A DNA stretch of 24,014 nt from Zymogenus sp964542895 (GCA_964542895.1 CAZIWT010000050.1:1-24014); one strand, 5' to 3'; numbered from the stretch's first letter, positions 15,147-23,591 are shown. The notes: generated from the letters alone by a model not told the origin. A program made the numbers and translations.

Positions 15147-15178
15147 TCCACAGGAACAAAAACCATATCCAATAAACC

Positions 15179-16435
15179 TTAAGTCCCCATCTCCCAAGAT
15201 TCGAGGTACTTCCTCTGCTCTTCGGTCAGGGTGTCGATCACAATCCCCATCGAGTCGAGCTTGAGCCTGGCTATCTCCTTATCTATCCTCTCCGGAACCG
15301 AATATACCTTGTTGGCGAAGTCCTCGTGATTCTTCATGATATACTCGACGCAGAGCGCCTGGTTCGCAAAGCTCATGTCCATAACGGCGGAGGGGTGTCC
15401 CTCGGCGGAGGCGAGGTTTATAAGCCTCCCCTCCCCAAGGACGTATACGCGCCTGCCGCTCTTGAGGGTGTGCTCCATAACGAAGTCCCTGATCTCCCGC
15501 TTCGACTTAGTGAGCTTTTCCAGCCCCTCGAGGTCGAGCTCCACATTGAAGTGCCCGGAGTTCGCCACGACCGCGCCGTTCTTCATCCTGTCGAAGCACT
15601 CGGCGCTTATTACGTTGATGTCTCCGGTGACCGTCACGAAGATGTCGCCGATCTCGGCTGCCTCGAGAACCGGCATCACCCGAAATCCGTCCATGACCGC
15701 CTCCAGCGCCATCATCGGATCGACCTCCGTCACTATCACGTTCGCCCCCATGCCGCCCGCCCTCATGGCGAGCCCCTTGCCGCACCAGCCGTAGCCGCAG
15801 ACCACAAAGATGGAACCGGCGATAAGGCGGTTTGTGGCCCTCACCACACCGTCGATGGTAGACTGCCCCGTTCCGTAGCGGTTGTCGAAGAAGTGCTTCG
15901 TTTCGGCGTCGTTTACGGCGACGATCGGGTACTTAAGAACCCCGGACGCCGCCATGCTGTTGAGCCTAATGACGCCGGTCGTCGTCTCCTCCGTCCCCCC
16001 GATGACGTTTGCGATGTTTTCCGTCCTCTCCGAGTGGAGCGTGGATACGAGGTCCGCCCCGTCGTCCAGTGTGATCTGCGGCTTCTCGTCGATGACTGCG
16101 TTGATGTGGTCGTAGTAGGTCTTGTCGTCCTCCCCCTTTATTGCGAAGACCGGAATCTCGTACTCGGTGACGAGGGCGGCCGCCACGTCGTCCTGCGTGG
16201 AGAGGGGATTGGACGCGCAGACGAAGACCTTTGCGCCGCCGGCGTTCAGGGTTATGGCGAGGCTCGCCGTCTCTGTCGTTACGTGGAGACAAGCCCCCAG
16301 CGTAAGTCCGGAGAGGGGCCTCTCCGCCTCGAATCGCTTCTTTATGGAGTTGAGAACCGGCATGGCCATGTTGGCCCACTCGGTTCTGAGCACCCCCTTT
16401 TCCTTCAACCCGGGATCTTTGATATCGGATTTCAC
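15179..16435 (-). CDS. ahcY: Adenosylhomocysteinase (S-adenosylhomocysteine hydrolase)
   Basis: A 418-residue NAD-dependent enzyme that splits S-adenosylhomocysteine into adenosine and homocysteine, completing the methyl cycle begun by MetK. Visible signatures are LHVTTETASLAITLNAGGA near the N-terminus, SNPLSTQDDVAAAL, DDGADLVSTLH, EETTTGVIRL, the substrate-binding VNDAETKHFFDNRYGTGQS, the NAD-binding CGYGWCGKGLAMRA, and MDMSFANQALCVEYI near the C-terminus. It is the short form without the roughly 40-residue insertion of the eukaryotic/proteobacterial type, and the YGTGQS version is the one common in archaea, Thermotoga and many anaerobes. The start is a GTG with AGGAG upstream. It lies 232 nt downstream of metK on the same strand. 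Confidence 0.97.
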   Translation of the reverse strand: MKSDIKDPGLKEKGVLRTEWANMAMPVLNSIKKRFEAERPLSGLTLGACLHVTTETASLAITLNAGGAKVFVCASNPLSTQDDVAAALVTEYEIPVFAIKGEDDKTYYDHINAVIDEKPQITLDDGADLVSTLHSERTENIANVIGGTEETTTGVIRLNSMAASGVLKYPIVAVNDAETKHFFDNRYGTGQSTIDGVVRATNRLIAGSIFVVCGYGWCGKGLAMRAGGMGANVIVTEVDPMMALEAVMDGFRVMPVLEAAEIGDIFVTVTGDINVISAECFDRMKNGAVVANSGHFNVELDLEGLEKLTKSKREIRDFVMEHTLKSGRRVYVLGEGRLINLASAEGHPSAVMDMSFANQALCVEYIMKNHEDFANKVYSVPERIDKEIARLKLDSMGIVIDTLTEEQRKYLESWEMGT

Positions 16436-16561
16436 TTTTTAATGCTCCTGCTTATAGTTTGTATTTTTACGTCCCTCATGTAAGGATCTCTTCGGTTTCA
16501 GCTGTAGGCCGGCCCACTCAATTGAGGCAACAATCTATTCAACCCAGCCAAATCCGCCCAA

Positions 16562-16634
16562 GATATTAATTGCCCTTGCCTATCCCCGTATTAATATCAA
16601 CTTCGACCAATCTCTAGCAATTTCGGCCAATCTC
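16562..16634. repeat. Inverted and direct repeats in the metK-ahcY spacer
   Basis: GATATTAAT (16562-16570) and ATTAATATC (16590-16598) form a perfect 9-bp inverted repeat around a 19-nt loop. Directly adjoining are two 17-nt direct repeats at 16598-16614 and 16618-16634 that match at 15 of 17 positions (CAACTTCGACCAATCTC and CAATTTCGGCCAATCTC), 20 nt apart. There is no U-tract, so it is not a classical terminator. The set may be a regulator site or RNA element controlling ahcY. Confidence 0.4.
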
Positions 16635-16667
16635 GCCGGCCAACCTTACAACGCTGAGGGAGCCTGA

Positions 16668-17837
16668 TTACAGACCGGCTTTTTTCTTCAATTTACCTGC
16701 CATGTCCTTCTCCTCCCACTTGAAGCCCTCACCTTCCCTACCGAAGTGGCCGTATGCGGCGGTCTTTTTGAACATCGGCTTTAAGAGATCGAGCTTCTTG
16801 ATCATAGCGGCGGGCCTAAAATCGAAGACCTCCCTTACGACTGCCGCTATCTGGTCGGGGGGGATTACGCTGGTTCCCCCGGTGTCGATCATCAAGGAGA
16901 CCGGCTCGGCGACCCCGATGGCGTAGGCCACCTGGACTTCGCACTTTCTGGCGAGCCCCGCCGCCACGATGTTCTTGGCGACGTACCTCGCCATATAGGA
17001 GCCGGAGCGATCCACCTTCGACGGGTCTTTACCGGAGAAGGCCCCGCCGCCGTGGCTCCCCTGGCCGCCGTATGTGTCGACGATTATCTTCCTTCCGGTC
17101 AGGCCGCAGTCCGCCTGGGGCCCGCCCAGGACGAACCGTCCCGTTGCGTTGATGTGATATTTGGTGTCTTTGTCGAGCATATTCTCAGGGATCACCTTCT
17201 TTACCACCTCCTCGATGATGCCTTCCCTCAACGTTTTGTACTTTACGGTCTCGGTGTGCTGGGCGGCGACGACCACCGCATCCACCCGGACCGGTCTGTC
17301 GTCGACGTACTCCACCGTCACCTGGGACTTGCCGTCCGGGCGGAGAAAGTCGAGGGTATTATTCTTCCTGACCTCGGCGAGCTTCCTGCAGACTTTGTGG
17401 GCGTATATTATTGGCATCGGCATCAGCTCCGGGGTGTCGTCCGTTGCGAACCCGAACATGAGACCCTGGTCTCCCGCCCCCTGCTCCTTGTGGAGGCCCG
17501 TGCCCGCCGTTACCCCCTGGGAGATGTCGGGTGACTGCTTGTCGATGGTGGTAAGGACGGCGCACGTTTTGTAATCGAAGCCCATGTTTGCTTCGATGTA
17601 GCCTATCTCCTTTATGGTGTTTCTGATTATCTCCGGCATATCGACCCAGGTCTGGGTGGTTATCTCGCCTGCGATTATCGCAAGGCCGGTCGAGACGAGC
17701 GTCTCGCAGGCGACCCGTGATTTTTTGTCGTCCTTGATCATCGCGTCAAGGATTGCGTCCGAGATTTGATCTGCCACTTTATCGGGATGGCCTTCGGTGA
17801 CCGATTCCGAAGTGAAAAGGAAGTTTGTCATTGACAT
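16668..17837 (-). CDS. metK: S-adenosylmethionine synthetase
   Basis: A 389-residue cytoplasmic enzyme making S-adenosylmethionine from ATP and methionine. Signatures are FTSESVTEGHPDKVADQISDA at the N-terminus (the ATP-binding histidine in GHPDK), the hexapeptide GAGDQG, and the P-loop-like GGGAFSGKDPSKVDRS; the C-terminal HFGRE motif (YGHFGREGEGF) is present. Length is normal. The ATG at 17837 has GGAGG 8 nt upstream; a second ATG two codons later is less well placed. A strong sigma-70 promoter at 18039-18067 leaves a leader of nearly 200 nt, suggesting regulation in the leader, although I find no known SAM riboswitch core. With ahcY downstream it forms the activated methyl cycle that would feed the methyltransferase and radical SAM enzymes in the window. 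Confidence 0.97.
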   Translation of the reverse strand: MSMTNFLFTSESVTEGHPDKVADQISDAILDAMIKDDKKSRVACETLVSTGLAIIAGEITTQTWVDMPEIIRNTIKEIGYIEANMGFDYKTCAVLTTIDKQSPDISQGVTAGTGLHKEQGAGDQGLMFGFATDDTPELMPMPIIYAHKVCRKLAEVRKNNTLDFLRPDGKSQVTVEYVDDRPVRVDAVVVAAQHTETVKYKTLREGIIEEVVKKVIPENMLDKDTKYHINATGRFVLGGPQADCGLTGRKIIVDTYGGQGSHGGGAFSGKDPSKVDRSGSYMARYVAKNIVAAGLARKCEVQVAYAIGVAEPVSLMIDTGGTSVIPPDQIAAVVREVFDFRPAAMIKKLDLLKPMFKKTAAYGHFGREGEGFKWEEKDMAGKLKKKAGL

Positions 17838-17950
17838 AACGGATACCTCCGGATACTGTAATGTGTGTAGTAGATGGCCGAGAATCCCATCAAGATTACC
17901 GACCTTAAGCTTTTACTAAACTCTTAATAACTCAAATTTTCGAAGTAAGC

Positions 17951-17979
17951 TGAGTATTTGAGTCGAAAAATAGTGTCAA
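17951..17979 (-). promoter_or_regulatory. Weak second promoter-like pair before metK
   Basis: A perfect TTGACA (17974-17979, minus strand) is followed after 17 nt by TACTCA (17951-17956), a poor -10 box. If used, it would start metK transcription about 105 nt before the ATG. Confidence 0.25.
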
Positions 17980-18038
17980 TTCTAAAGACGTTCGCCCGCG
18001 CTCGATATTGCACCATTTTCAAAATCACCAAATTTGTA

Positions 18039-18067
18039 ATCATATAATCTTGAGAGGGATATGTCAA
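18039..18067 (-). promoter_or_regulatory. Strong sigma-70 promoter for metK
   Basis: On the minus strand a perfect TTGACA (18062-18067) and TATGAT (18039-18044) are separated by exactly 17 nt. Transcription would start near 18032, about 195 nt before the metK ATG. GATTACAA overlaps the -10 box, an 8-nt match to the repeated site in the 8278-8365 spacer. Confidence 0.75.
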
Positions 18068-18110
18068 GAAAAAGATTTTTTTGAGCCATAGGAGACAGAT
18101 CTATTATATT

Positions 18111-18163
18111 AAAAGGCCCCGGGAGAGCTTCTGCATGATTGTGGCTTTAAAGGCTACCCGGGG
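18111..18163 (-). terminator. Possible intrinsic terminator at the end of ptsI
   Basis: On the minus strand CCCCGGG (18157-18163), in the last codons of ptsI, can pair with CCCGGGG (18117-18123); after two C residues comes TTTT (18111-18114). The stem is 7 bp of pure GC, but the loop is 33 nt, so strength is uncertain. Confidence 0.4.
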
Positions 18164-19941
18164 GGCTTCATTCCCCTGAAGTCATCGGGAAACCAACTTG
18201 TCATCTCCTCGAAAACATATTGATCTATCTCTCTTGCGGTCGAAAAGGTGAGCACCTTTTTCGCAATCTCTCGACAATCTTTATACGAGACGCTTCTGAG
18301 TATCTTTTTTACCCGGAGGATCGACAGGGCGTTCATCGAAAGCTCGTCCAGTCCCATCCCCACCAGGATCGGGAGATAGAGGGATTCCCCGGCCATCTCT
18401 CCGCACATGCCTATCGTGATGCCGGAGACGTGGGCGCTCTTCACAACGCCCTTGATCATCCTGAGCACCGCCGGGTGGAGGGGCTCGTAGAGGTAGTTGA
18501 CGTGCTCGTTTACCCTGTCGATGGCCAGCGAATACTGGATCAGGTCGTTCGTTCCTATGCTGAAGAAATCGACCTCTTCGGCCAAAAAGTCGGCGATAGC
18601 CATGGCGGAGGGGACCTCCATCATCATCCCTATTTGAATTCCCTCGTCAAAGGGAACGCCCCGGGAGCGCAGCTCCCCCTTCGCCTCTTCCAGTATCTCT
18701 TTTGTCTGACGGAGCTCCTCCATTCCGCTTATCATCGGGAACATGACCCTGACCGGTCCGAAGTGGCTCGCCCTCAAGATCGCTCTCAGCTGGTCCTTGA
18801 AGATATCCACCTCTTTGAGGCAAAACCTTATGGCCCGAAGCCCCATCGCGGGGTTCATCTCCTTTGCGAGCTCGAGGGGGGAGAGAAAGCGATCCCCGCC
18901 CAGGTCAAAGGTTCGTATGGTTGTAATCTCCGGCTTCGTTCGCTCCACCACGGTTTTATATACTTCGAAATGCTCGTCCTCCGTGGGGAGCTTTCTACGA
19001 TTCAGATATATGAACTCGGTACGGTAAAGACCTATTCCCTGAGCGCCGTGCTCCTCTATGGACTCCAGCTCGTGGGGCATCTCTATGTTTGCCATGAGCC
19101 TGATCTCATGGCCGTCGGTGGTCACGGGTGAAAGGTCTTTAAGGGACAGAAGCTCCCTCTCCTCGTCCAGATACTTCTTGAGCTTCTTTTCGTACCGCTT
19201 CACTACGGAAGGACTGGGGTTTATGATTACCTCTCCACCGCTTCCGTTTACGATGATGCAGTCACCGCTGTTGACGGAACGGCTCACCTCCTCGAGCCCC
19301 ACAACCGCAGGTATCTCCAGAGACCTCGCCATGATCGCGGTGTGGGAGGTCTTGCCTCCGATATCGGTTACGAAGCCCTTGATGATGTCCCTGTCGATCT
19401 GGGCGGTGTCCGCGGGGGAGAGATCGTGGGCGACAACGATGACATCCTCGTCGATCCCGGAGAGGCTCTCCTGGTCCTTTCCCGCGAGGTTTCTCATGAT
19501 TCTCTCCACGACATAGTCGATGTCGCTGGCCCTGCCGGAGAGGTACTCGTCGTCAATGGCCTCGAAGGATTTATTCAGTTTCTCATGGACTATCTTCAGC
19601 GCCCATTCGGAGTTGATATGCCTTGTCTTTATCGTCTTTATGGTCTCGTCGTTGAGCATCTTGTCTTTCATTATCAGAAGATGCGCATCTATGATATGTT
19701 TGAACTCCTGGAACTTCTCGGGGGGAATCCTCCCCTTGACCTCTGCAAGCTGACCGATCGATTTTTTCACGGCCTCGTTGAACCGCGAAATCTCGTCCTT
19801 TACCCTCTCGCCCTTTATAAACCTCGTTGTGTACTTTACCTTCGTTCTGTCCAGGTGATAGACCTTGCCTATGGCGATTCCGGAGGAAACACCGATGCCG
19901 GATATCTTTACTTCCTTCGCCTTTTTTCTATTTATTGCCAT
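18154..19941 (-). CDS. ptsI: Phosphoenolpyruvate-protein phosphotransferase (PTS enzyme I)
   Basis: A 595-residue cytoplasmic enzyme that takes phosphate from PEP onto a histidine and passes it to HPr. The N-terminal domain opens with KISGIGVSSGIAIGK. The phosphorylated residue is H200 in GGKTSHTAIMARSLEIPAVVG. The PEP-binding barrel has GIGLYRTEFIYLNR, TFDLGGDRFL, FSIGTNDLIQYSLAIDR and MCGEMAGE with the active-site cysteine. Length is close to the usual 570-590. The ATG at 19941, one base after the ptsH stop, is chosen; a GTG at 19953 in frame would overlap ptsH by 11 nt and is the alternative. It is the last gene of the PTS operon. Confidence 0.95.
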   Translation of the reverse strand: MAINRKKAKEVKISGIGVSSGIAIGKVYHLDRTKVKYTTRFIKGERVKDEISRFNEAVKKSIGQLAEVKGRIPPEKFQEFKHIIDAHLLIMKDKMLNDETIKTIKTRHINSEWALKIVHEKLNKSFEAIDDEYLSGRASDIDYVVERIMRNLAGKDQESLSGIDEDVIVVAHDLSPADTAQIDRDIIKGFVTDIGGKTSHTAIMARSLEIPAVVGLEEVSRSVNSGDCIIVNGSGGEVIINPSPSVVKRYEKKLKKYLDEERELLSLKDLSPVTTDGHEIRLMANIEMPHELESIEEHGAQGIGLYRTEFIYLNRRKLPTEDEHFEVYKTVVERTKPEITTIRTFDLGGDRFLSPLELAKEMNPAMGLRAIRFCLKEVDIFKDQLRAILRASHFGPVRVMFPMISGMEELRQTKEILEEAKGELRSRGVPFDEGIQIGMMMEVPSAMAIADFLAEEVDFFSIGTNDLIQYSLAIDRVNEHVNYLYEPLHPAVLRMIKGVVKSAHVSGITIGMCGEMAGESLYLPILVGMGLDELSMNALSILRVKKILRSVSYKDCREIAKKVLTFSTAREIDQYVFEEMTSWFPDDFRGMKPPG

Positions 19942-19942
19942 A

Positions 19943-20251
19943 TCACTCTTCACCGAACTTGCTCGAAATGAGCCTGCCGAGCTCCGCGACGGCTTTTTCG
20001 GCGTCGGAGCCCCTGGCCGTTACCCTGATGGTGCTCCCCATCGTCGCCCCAAGCATAAGTATCCCCATGATGCTCTTCCCGTTTACTTCTATATCGTCCT
20101 TGGAAACGGTTATCTCGGATTCGTATTTCCCCGCCGCCTGAACCAAAACGACCGCAGCCCTAGCGTGGAGACCGAGCTTGTTTTTAATGACGAATTTGCC
20201 ATCAAACAGGTCTCCGGAGACACTCTCCTCTTTTCCTTTGACTTCAGACAT
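19943..20251 (-). CDS. ptsH: Phosphocarrier protein HPr
   Basis: A 102-residue HPr. The catalytic histidine is H29 in KLGLHARAA, and the regulatory serine is S60 in VNGKSIMGILMLG, the site that HPr kinase phosphorylates in organisms with HprK; both residues and the surrounding motif are intact. A 14-residue acidic extension precedes the usual HPr start, so it is slightly longer than the 85-90 residues typical of the family. The best ribosome sequence (AGAGG) is 15 nt before the ATG, further than usual, and an out-of-frame ATG lies between. The IID gene ends 29 nt upstream. It relays phosphate from enzyme I to IIA. Confidence 0.95.
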   Translation of the reverse strand: MSEVKGKEESVSGDLFDGKFVIKNKLGLHARAAVVLVQAAGKYESEITVSKDDIEVNGKSIMGILMLGATMGSTIRVTARGSDAEKAVAELGRLISSKFGEE

Positions 20252-20280
20252 ATATAAAAACCATTACCTCTTCAACGGAC

Positions 20281-21075
20281 TCAGTGAACATACGATCCAA
20301 GAGTAATAAATCCGGCCATACAAAGAAGCGTGTAAACGTACAACACAACGATAATGGAAATCCCCTTTTTTACCAGAAAGTAGAGGAAGATAACGGGAAT
20401 CAGGGCGAAAAACATCAGATTCCCCCAAAGGCCCCAATCCCCGGCGTTTAAAAATGACGGCATAAAAAAAGACAGCCCCGCAAGGAGCACCCCCGTCAAT
20501 AGGGCAATGAGACCGGTCAACCTCTCGGTTACTTCCGGGAGTTTCAGATCCCGCAAAAAATCGATCAGCCCGGAGCCTCCTCTCACCCCCACCGAAAAAC
20601 CCTTTACCCTCATCCAGAGGTGAAACGAGTTGTAAAGGACCAAAAAGATAATTGGCGCAACAAGCCCCCCCACAAAGCCGGTCATAAAGCTGGCCATAAA
20701 GCCGGATATCACCGCGGTGACGGAAAAGAGGGGCTTCAGCGTGGCCCAGAAAAAGGAGTCACCGAGCCCCGCGAGGGGCCCCGAAAGCGTCTCCTTCATC
20801 TCGGAGATGGCCTTCCCTTCACCCCCGGCACCTCCTCCCCCGGTCAATTCCATCCCGCCCGCAACGCCCAAGATCGCCGTGGCCATGTAGGGATGTGTGT
20901 TGAAGAGCTCGAGGCTTCTCAAAAGCGCCTCCGACCTCCCCTCCCCCTCCTCGAACACCTTCAGCAAAACCGGCGATATCCCAAAGGCGAACCCGACGTT
21001 CTGCATCCTATTGAAGTTCCAGCAACCCTGTATGAAAAAGCTCCTGAAGAATGTTTTTATCAAAACCGCTCTCAC
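20281..21075 (-). CDS. PTS mannose/fructose/sorbose-family IID component
   Basis: A 264-residue membrane protein, one of the two translocator subunits of mannose-class PTS permeases. Signatures are FIQGCWNFNRMQNVGFAF at the N-terminus, LELFNTHPYMATAILGV, and the conserved GPLAGLGDSFFWATLKP; the C-terminal third has several hydrophobic helices. A glycine-rich stretch (GGGGAGGEGK) sits where family members have a short loop before the conserved SGPLAGLGD segment. The GTG start overlaps the IIC stop as GTGA, a 4-nt overlap that implies translational coupling. It forms the membrane channel with IIC; the sugar is not deducible. Confidence 0.93.
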   Translation of the reverse strand: MRAVLIKTFFRSFFIQGCWNFNRMQNVGFAFGISPVLLKVFEEGEGRSEALLRSLELFNTHPYMATAILGVAGGMELTGGGGAGGEGKAISEMKETLSGPLAGLGDSFFWATLKPLFSVTAVISGFMASFMTGFVGGLVAPIIFLVLYNSFHLWMRVKGFSVGVRGGSGLIDFLRDLKLPEVTERLTGLIALLTGVLLAGLSFFMPSFLNAGDWGLWGNLMFFALIPVIFLYFLVKKGISIIVVLYVYTLLCMAGFITLGSYVH

Positions 21076-21797
21076 GAGACAAACCTCAAAGCTACGAAAA
21101 GTAGCGCATATGTGCCCAAAAAGGCGGCCGAAAATTTGAACCTTTCATCCTTCCTCAACCTTGCGAGAATTCCCAGGCCGCCGAAAAAAGGTATCGTAAA
21201 GTAGACCAGCTTGAGTGCCGAAAGGAGGTGTCGGCCGAGCATCGGATATATTATGCAAATAAAGGCCGAAAGGAGACAGACTCCAATGGCCGTCAAAACG
21301 GCAAAGGCGGAGAAAATAGCCAGGAGACTCTTCGCCACCTGCCTCCCGATGGCACTATGATCCCCGGCTTTGACCCCTTCCCTGGCCCTATTCAAAAAAC
21401 TTCCGTTCAGCTTTCTGAGTCCGATATCCATCCATTTCCCGACGGCCGCCAAGGGGAGCGATACCAATATCGCCAGGGCCAAGACGGCGGCAGTATCCAA
21501 CCCGAGTATCGATCCCGTCAGACGATCCGCCAGGATTACGCCCGCTGGAACCGCGACGGAAACGACCGTATCGTCCGGGGGGATGGAGGTGCCCAGGGGA
21601 TGTATCCCCAGCCAGAGGAGCTCCAGGACAAGTCCGGAGCCCAATCCCACCATCGGCTCCCCGAGGACGGAGCCCGCAATGACCGAGGCGACGATCGGCC
21701 TCGACACCATAAACTGAAACGCCGCCGTCCTGTCGAGATGCAGGGCCCCGCCTATCAGTCCAATCAATAAAATATCGAATATGACTCCTGCCGGCAT
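21072..21797 (-). CDS. PTS mannose/fructose/sorbose-family IIC component
   Basis: A 241-residue polytopic membrane protein with six to seven hydrophobic segments. The family features seen are GGALHLDRTAAFQFMVSRPIV near the N-terminus, GSVLGEPMVGLGSGLVLELLWLG, and the conserved HPLGTSIPPDDTV segment. Its ATG is 3 nt after the IIB stop, and its stop overlaps the IID start by 4 nt. With IID it binds and moves the sugar while IIB phosphorylates it. Confidence 0.93.
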   Translation of the reverse strand: MPAGVIFDILLIGLIGGALHLDRTAAFQFMVSRPIVASVIAGSVLGEPMVGLGSGLVLELLWLGIHPLGTSIPPDDTVVSVAVPAGVILADRLTGSILGLDTAAVLALAILVSLPLAAVGKWMDIGLRKLNGSFLNRAREGVKAGDHSAIGRQVAKSLLAIFSAFAVLTAIGVCLLSAFICIIYPMLGRHLLSALKLVYFTIPFFGGLGILARLRKDERFKFSAAFLGTYALLFVALRFVS

Positions 21798-21800
21798 AAT

Positions 21801-22292
21801 TTAGTAACCCGCCGCAATGCTCAAAAGCTTGTTGACCTCGAGGGACTTCTCGCCGGGCACCGATCTCGAATCTATGGAGACCCCCTTCTTTGTGAGCCTA
21901 GTGATGCACTCGCAATCTTGATTGCCCATGCAGAGATTAGAGCTGACCTGCACCTTGCCGTTGCAGAAGTGCATGTTCCCGAGGTTCAGCGAATCGAATA
22001 CAAATCCCTTATCGAAGGCCTCGACGGCGTCCTGAACGTTTGAGAACAGAACCAAGGTCCTCTTCTCCTTGTATCCGCCGTTCAAAAAATCTTCTACGGC
22101 TTCGTCCACCGTATCGAACTCCACACTTATCTTGCTTGGAATGGCCATCTCCATAATGGTGCGCCTCTGGAGGTTTTCGGCCACCTCGTTGTCCACGACC
22201 ACGATCGACTCCGCTTCCGTAAAGGGTATCCACGCCTCGAGAATCTGACCGTGAATCAAACGGCTGTCTACCCTGATAAGTACAATCCCCAT
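21801..22292 (-). CDS. PTS mannose/fructose/sorbose-family IIB component
   Basis: A 163-residue cytoplasmic phosphocarrier. The active histidine is H14 in RVDSRLIHGQILEAW, the hallmark of the class. The body matches IIB proteins (VVVDNEVAENLQRRTIMEMA, LNLGNMHFCNGK). The C-terminal region has cysteines (LCMGNQDCECI) where the usual family has few, which may be a species feature. The ATG starts 2 nt after the IIA stop. It passes phosphate from IIA to the incoming sugar. Confidence 0.93.
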   Translation of the reverse strand: MGIVLIRVDSRLIHGQILEAWIPFTEAESIVVVDNEVAENLQRRTIMEMAIPSKISVEFDTVDEAVEDFLNGGYKEKRTLVLFSNVQDAVEAFDKGFVFDSLNLGNMHFCNGKVQVSSNLCMGNQDCECITRLTKKGVSIDSRSVPGEKSLEVNKLLSIAAGY

Positions 22293-22294
22293 GA

Positions 22295-22696
22295 CTATTT
22301 CTTCCTGCTCAAAAACTCGGTGGCAACGTTGATATTGTCTCTGCCCGATTCCTTGGCCTTTACGGCCAGGCTCTTGAGATCCACCCCTTTCCTCTCCATG
22401 GCTATCCTTATAATCATCGGGAGGTTCACCCCGGACACGACCTCGACCTCGTCTCCGAGGAAGCTCATAGCGAGGTTTGACGGCGTGCCCCCGAACATAT
22501 CCGTTAGAATAATAACGCCGTCGCCGCTGTTTACCTTTTTTATCGCTTCTTTGATCTCGGCCGTCAATATCTCCACATCCTTTTTGGGATCCAGAGAGAG
22601 GGTAATTGACTCGTCAATCTTACCCACAATAAGCTCCGCCGTCTTCAATATCTCAGCGGCAAGATTCAAATGTGAAACGATGACTATCCCCACCAT
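22295..22696 (-). CDS. PTS mannose-family IIA component
   Basis: A 133-residue cytoplasmic phosphocarrier. H9 in VGIVIVSHLNLAAE is the phosphorylated histidine, and GVIILTDMFGGTPSNLAMSF with SGVNLPMIIRI are family hallmarks. It is a separate protein, not fused to IIB as in E. coli ManX. GGGTGG precedes the ATG. The rapZ stop is 19 nt upstream. Confidence 0.93.
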   Translation of the reverse strand: MVGIVIVSHLNLAAEILKTAELIVGKIDESITLSLDPKKDVEILTAEIKEAIKKVNSGDGVIILTDMFGGTPSNLAMSFLGDEVEVVSGVNLPMIIRIAMERKGVDLKSLAVKAKESGRDNINVATEFLSRKK

Positions 22697-22715
22697 TTTT
22701 CGCCACCCGATAAAA

Positions 22716-23591
22716 TCATGTCTCTTTTATATCCCGGTGTTTCACCCTTACGGTGTAGTTATCCATTTCCTTGAACATCGTATAAAGCTCCTGGGCTATC
22801 ACCACCGACCTGTGCATCCCCCCGGTACATCCGACCGCTATCGTGAGGAGCGCCTTCCCCTCGTCAACGTAATGCGGAAGGAGGAAGCTGAAGAGATCCT
22901 TTAGCTTCGATAGAAATCTCTCCGTTACCTCCTTTCCGAGGACATATTCCCTCACCTCTTTTTTCAAGCCGGACAACAGCCTCAGCTCCTCGACGAAGTA
23001 CGGATTCGGGAGAAACCTCACGTCTATAACTATGTCCGCATCGATCGGATTTCCGTAGCGGTAGCCGAAAGAGACGACATTGAGATTCAGCCCCCTCTTC
23101 AATACACCATCGATCAGCTGGTCAAAGACAACGGCTCTCAAATCGTGGGGGGTAAGGCTCGATGTGTCTATCACCTTATGGGATATCTTCCTCAAACCGG
23201 AGAGGATCTCCCGCTCCTTCTCTATCCCCTCCCTGGGATCGTCCCTGTTAAGGGGATGTGCCCTCCTCGTTTCCTTATATCGTCTGAAGAGGACGTCGTC
23301 GTTCGCCTCCATGAAAACCAGCTGATAGTCCTGTCCCATCCCCTCGAGCTCGCTCAGAATCCTCGGATGCTCCTGAATAAAGCTCCTTCCCCTTACATCC
23401 ATCACCAGTCCTATCCTGTCGATCTCCCACTCGGATTTGACGACGAGCCCCAAGACCTCCGGAAGAAGCACAACTGGAAGGTTGTCGATACAGTAAAATC
23501 CACTGTCCTCTATCGCCTTGAGAACGGTGCTCTTGCCAGACCCTGAAAGCCCCGTTACTATCAGCAGCTTTATATCTTTTTTTTCACCCAT
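22716..23591 (-). CDS. rapZ: RNase adapter/nucleotide-binding protein RapZ (YvcJ family)
   Basis: A 291-residue P-loop protein. The Walker A motif is GLSGSGKS near residue 17, and further hallmarks are FYCIDNLPVVLLPE, the RYKETRRAHPL segment, SFGYRYGNPIDADIVIDVRFLPNPYF, and GCTGGMHRSV near the C-terminus. In E. coli RapZ directs RNase E to a small RNA controlling amino-sugar synthesis and responds to UDP-GlcNAc; in other bacteria only nucleotide binding is shown. The ATG at 23591 is chosen because it overlaps the hprK stop by 8 nt and begins at the conserved GEKKDIKLLIVTG; an in-frame start at 23636 would overlap hprK by 53 nt. The hprK-rapZ-PTS order is known from several Deltaproteobacteria. 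Confidence 0.93.
   Translation of the reverse strand: MGEKKDIKLLIVTGLSGSGKSTVLKAIEDSGFYCIDNLPVVLLPEVLGLVVKSEWEIDRIGLVMDVRGRSFIQEHPRILSELEGMGQDYQLVFMEANDDVLFRRYKETRRAHPLNRDDPREGIEKEREILSGLRKISHKVIDTSSLTPHDLRAVVFDQLIDGVLKRGLNLNVVSFGYRYGNPIDADIVIDVRFLPNPYFVEELRLLSGLKKEVREYVLGKEVTERFLSKLKDLFSFLLPHYVDEGKALLTIAVGCTGGMHRSVVIAQELYTMFKEMDNYTVRVKHRDIKET

Larger units (their letters stand above)
17838..18153 (-). other. Leader and promoter region of metK
   Basis: A 316-nt gene-free stretch between ptsI and metK. It holds the promoter at 18039-18067 and a weaker second promoter-like pair at 17951-17979. On the minus strand ACTCAAAT and ATTTGAGT can form an 8-bp stem with an 18-nt loop (roughly 17929-17962). 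The second -10 box lies inside this hairpin. I searched by eye for SAM-I/IV and SAH riboswitch core motifs and saw none. A terminator-like element near 18111-18166 closes the ptsI transcript. Confidence 0.5.

Noticed and set aside
15326..16483. A 385-codon plus-strand open frame
   Set aside because: It is entirely antisense to ahcY, has no family resemblance and a skewed composition; it is a by-product of GC-rich codon use.
16436..16560. Possible SAH riboswitch ahead of ahcY
   Set aside because: I looked for the conserved core of the SAH riboswitch on the minus strand and did not find it.
18220..19131. A 303-codon plus-strand open frame
   Set aside because: It lies antisense to the conserved ptsI gene and its translation shows no recognisable domain.
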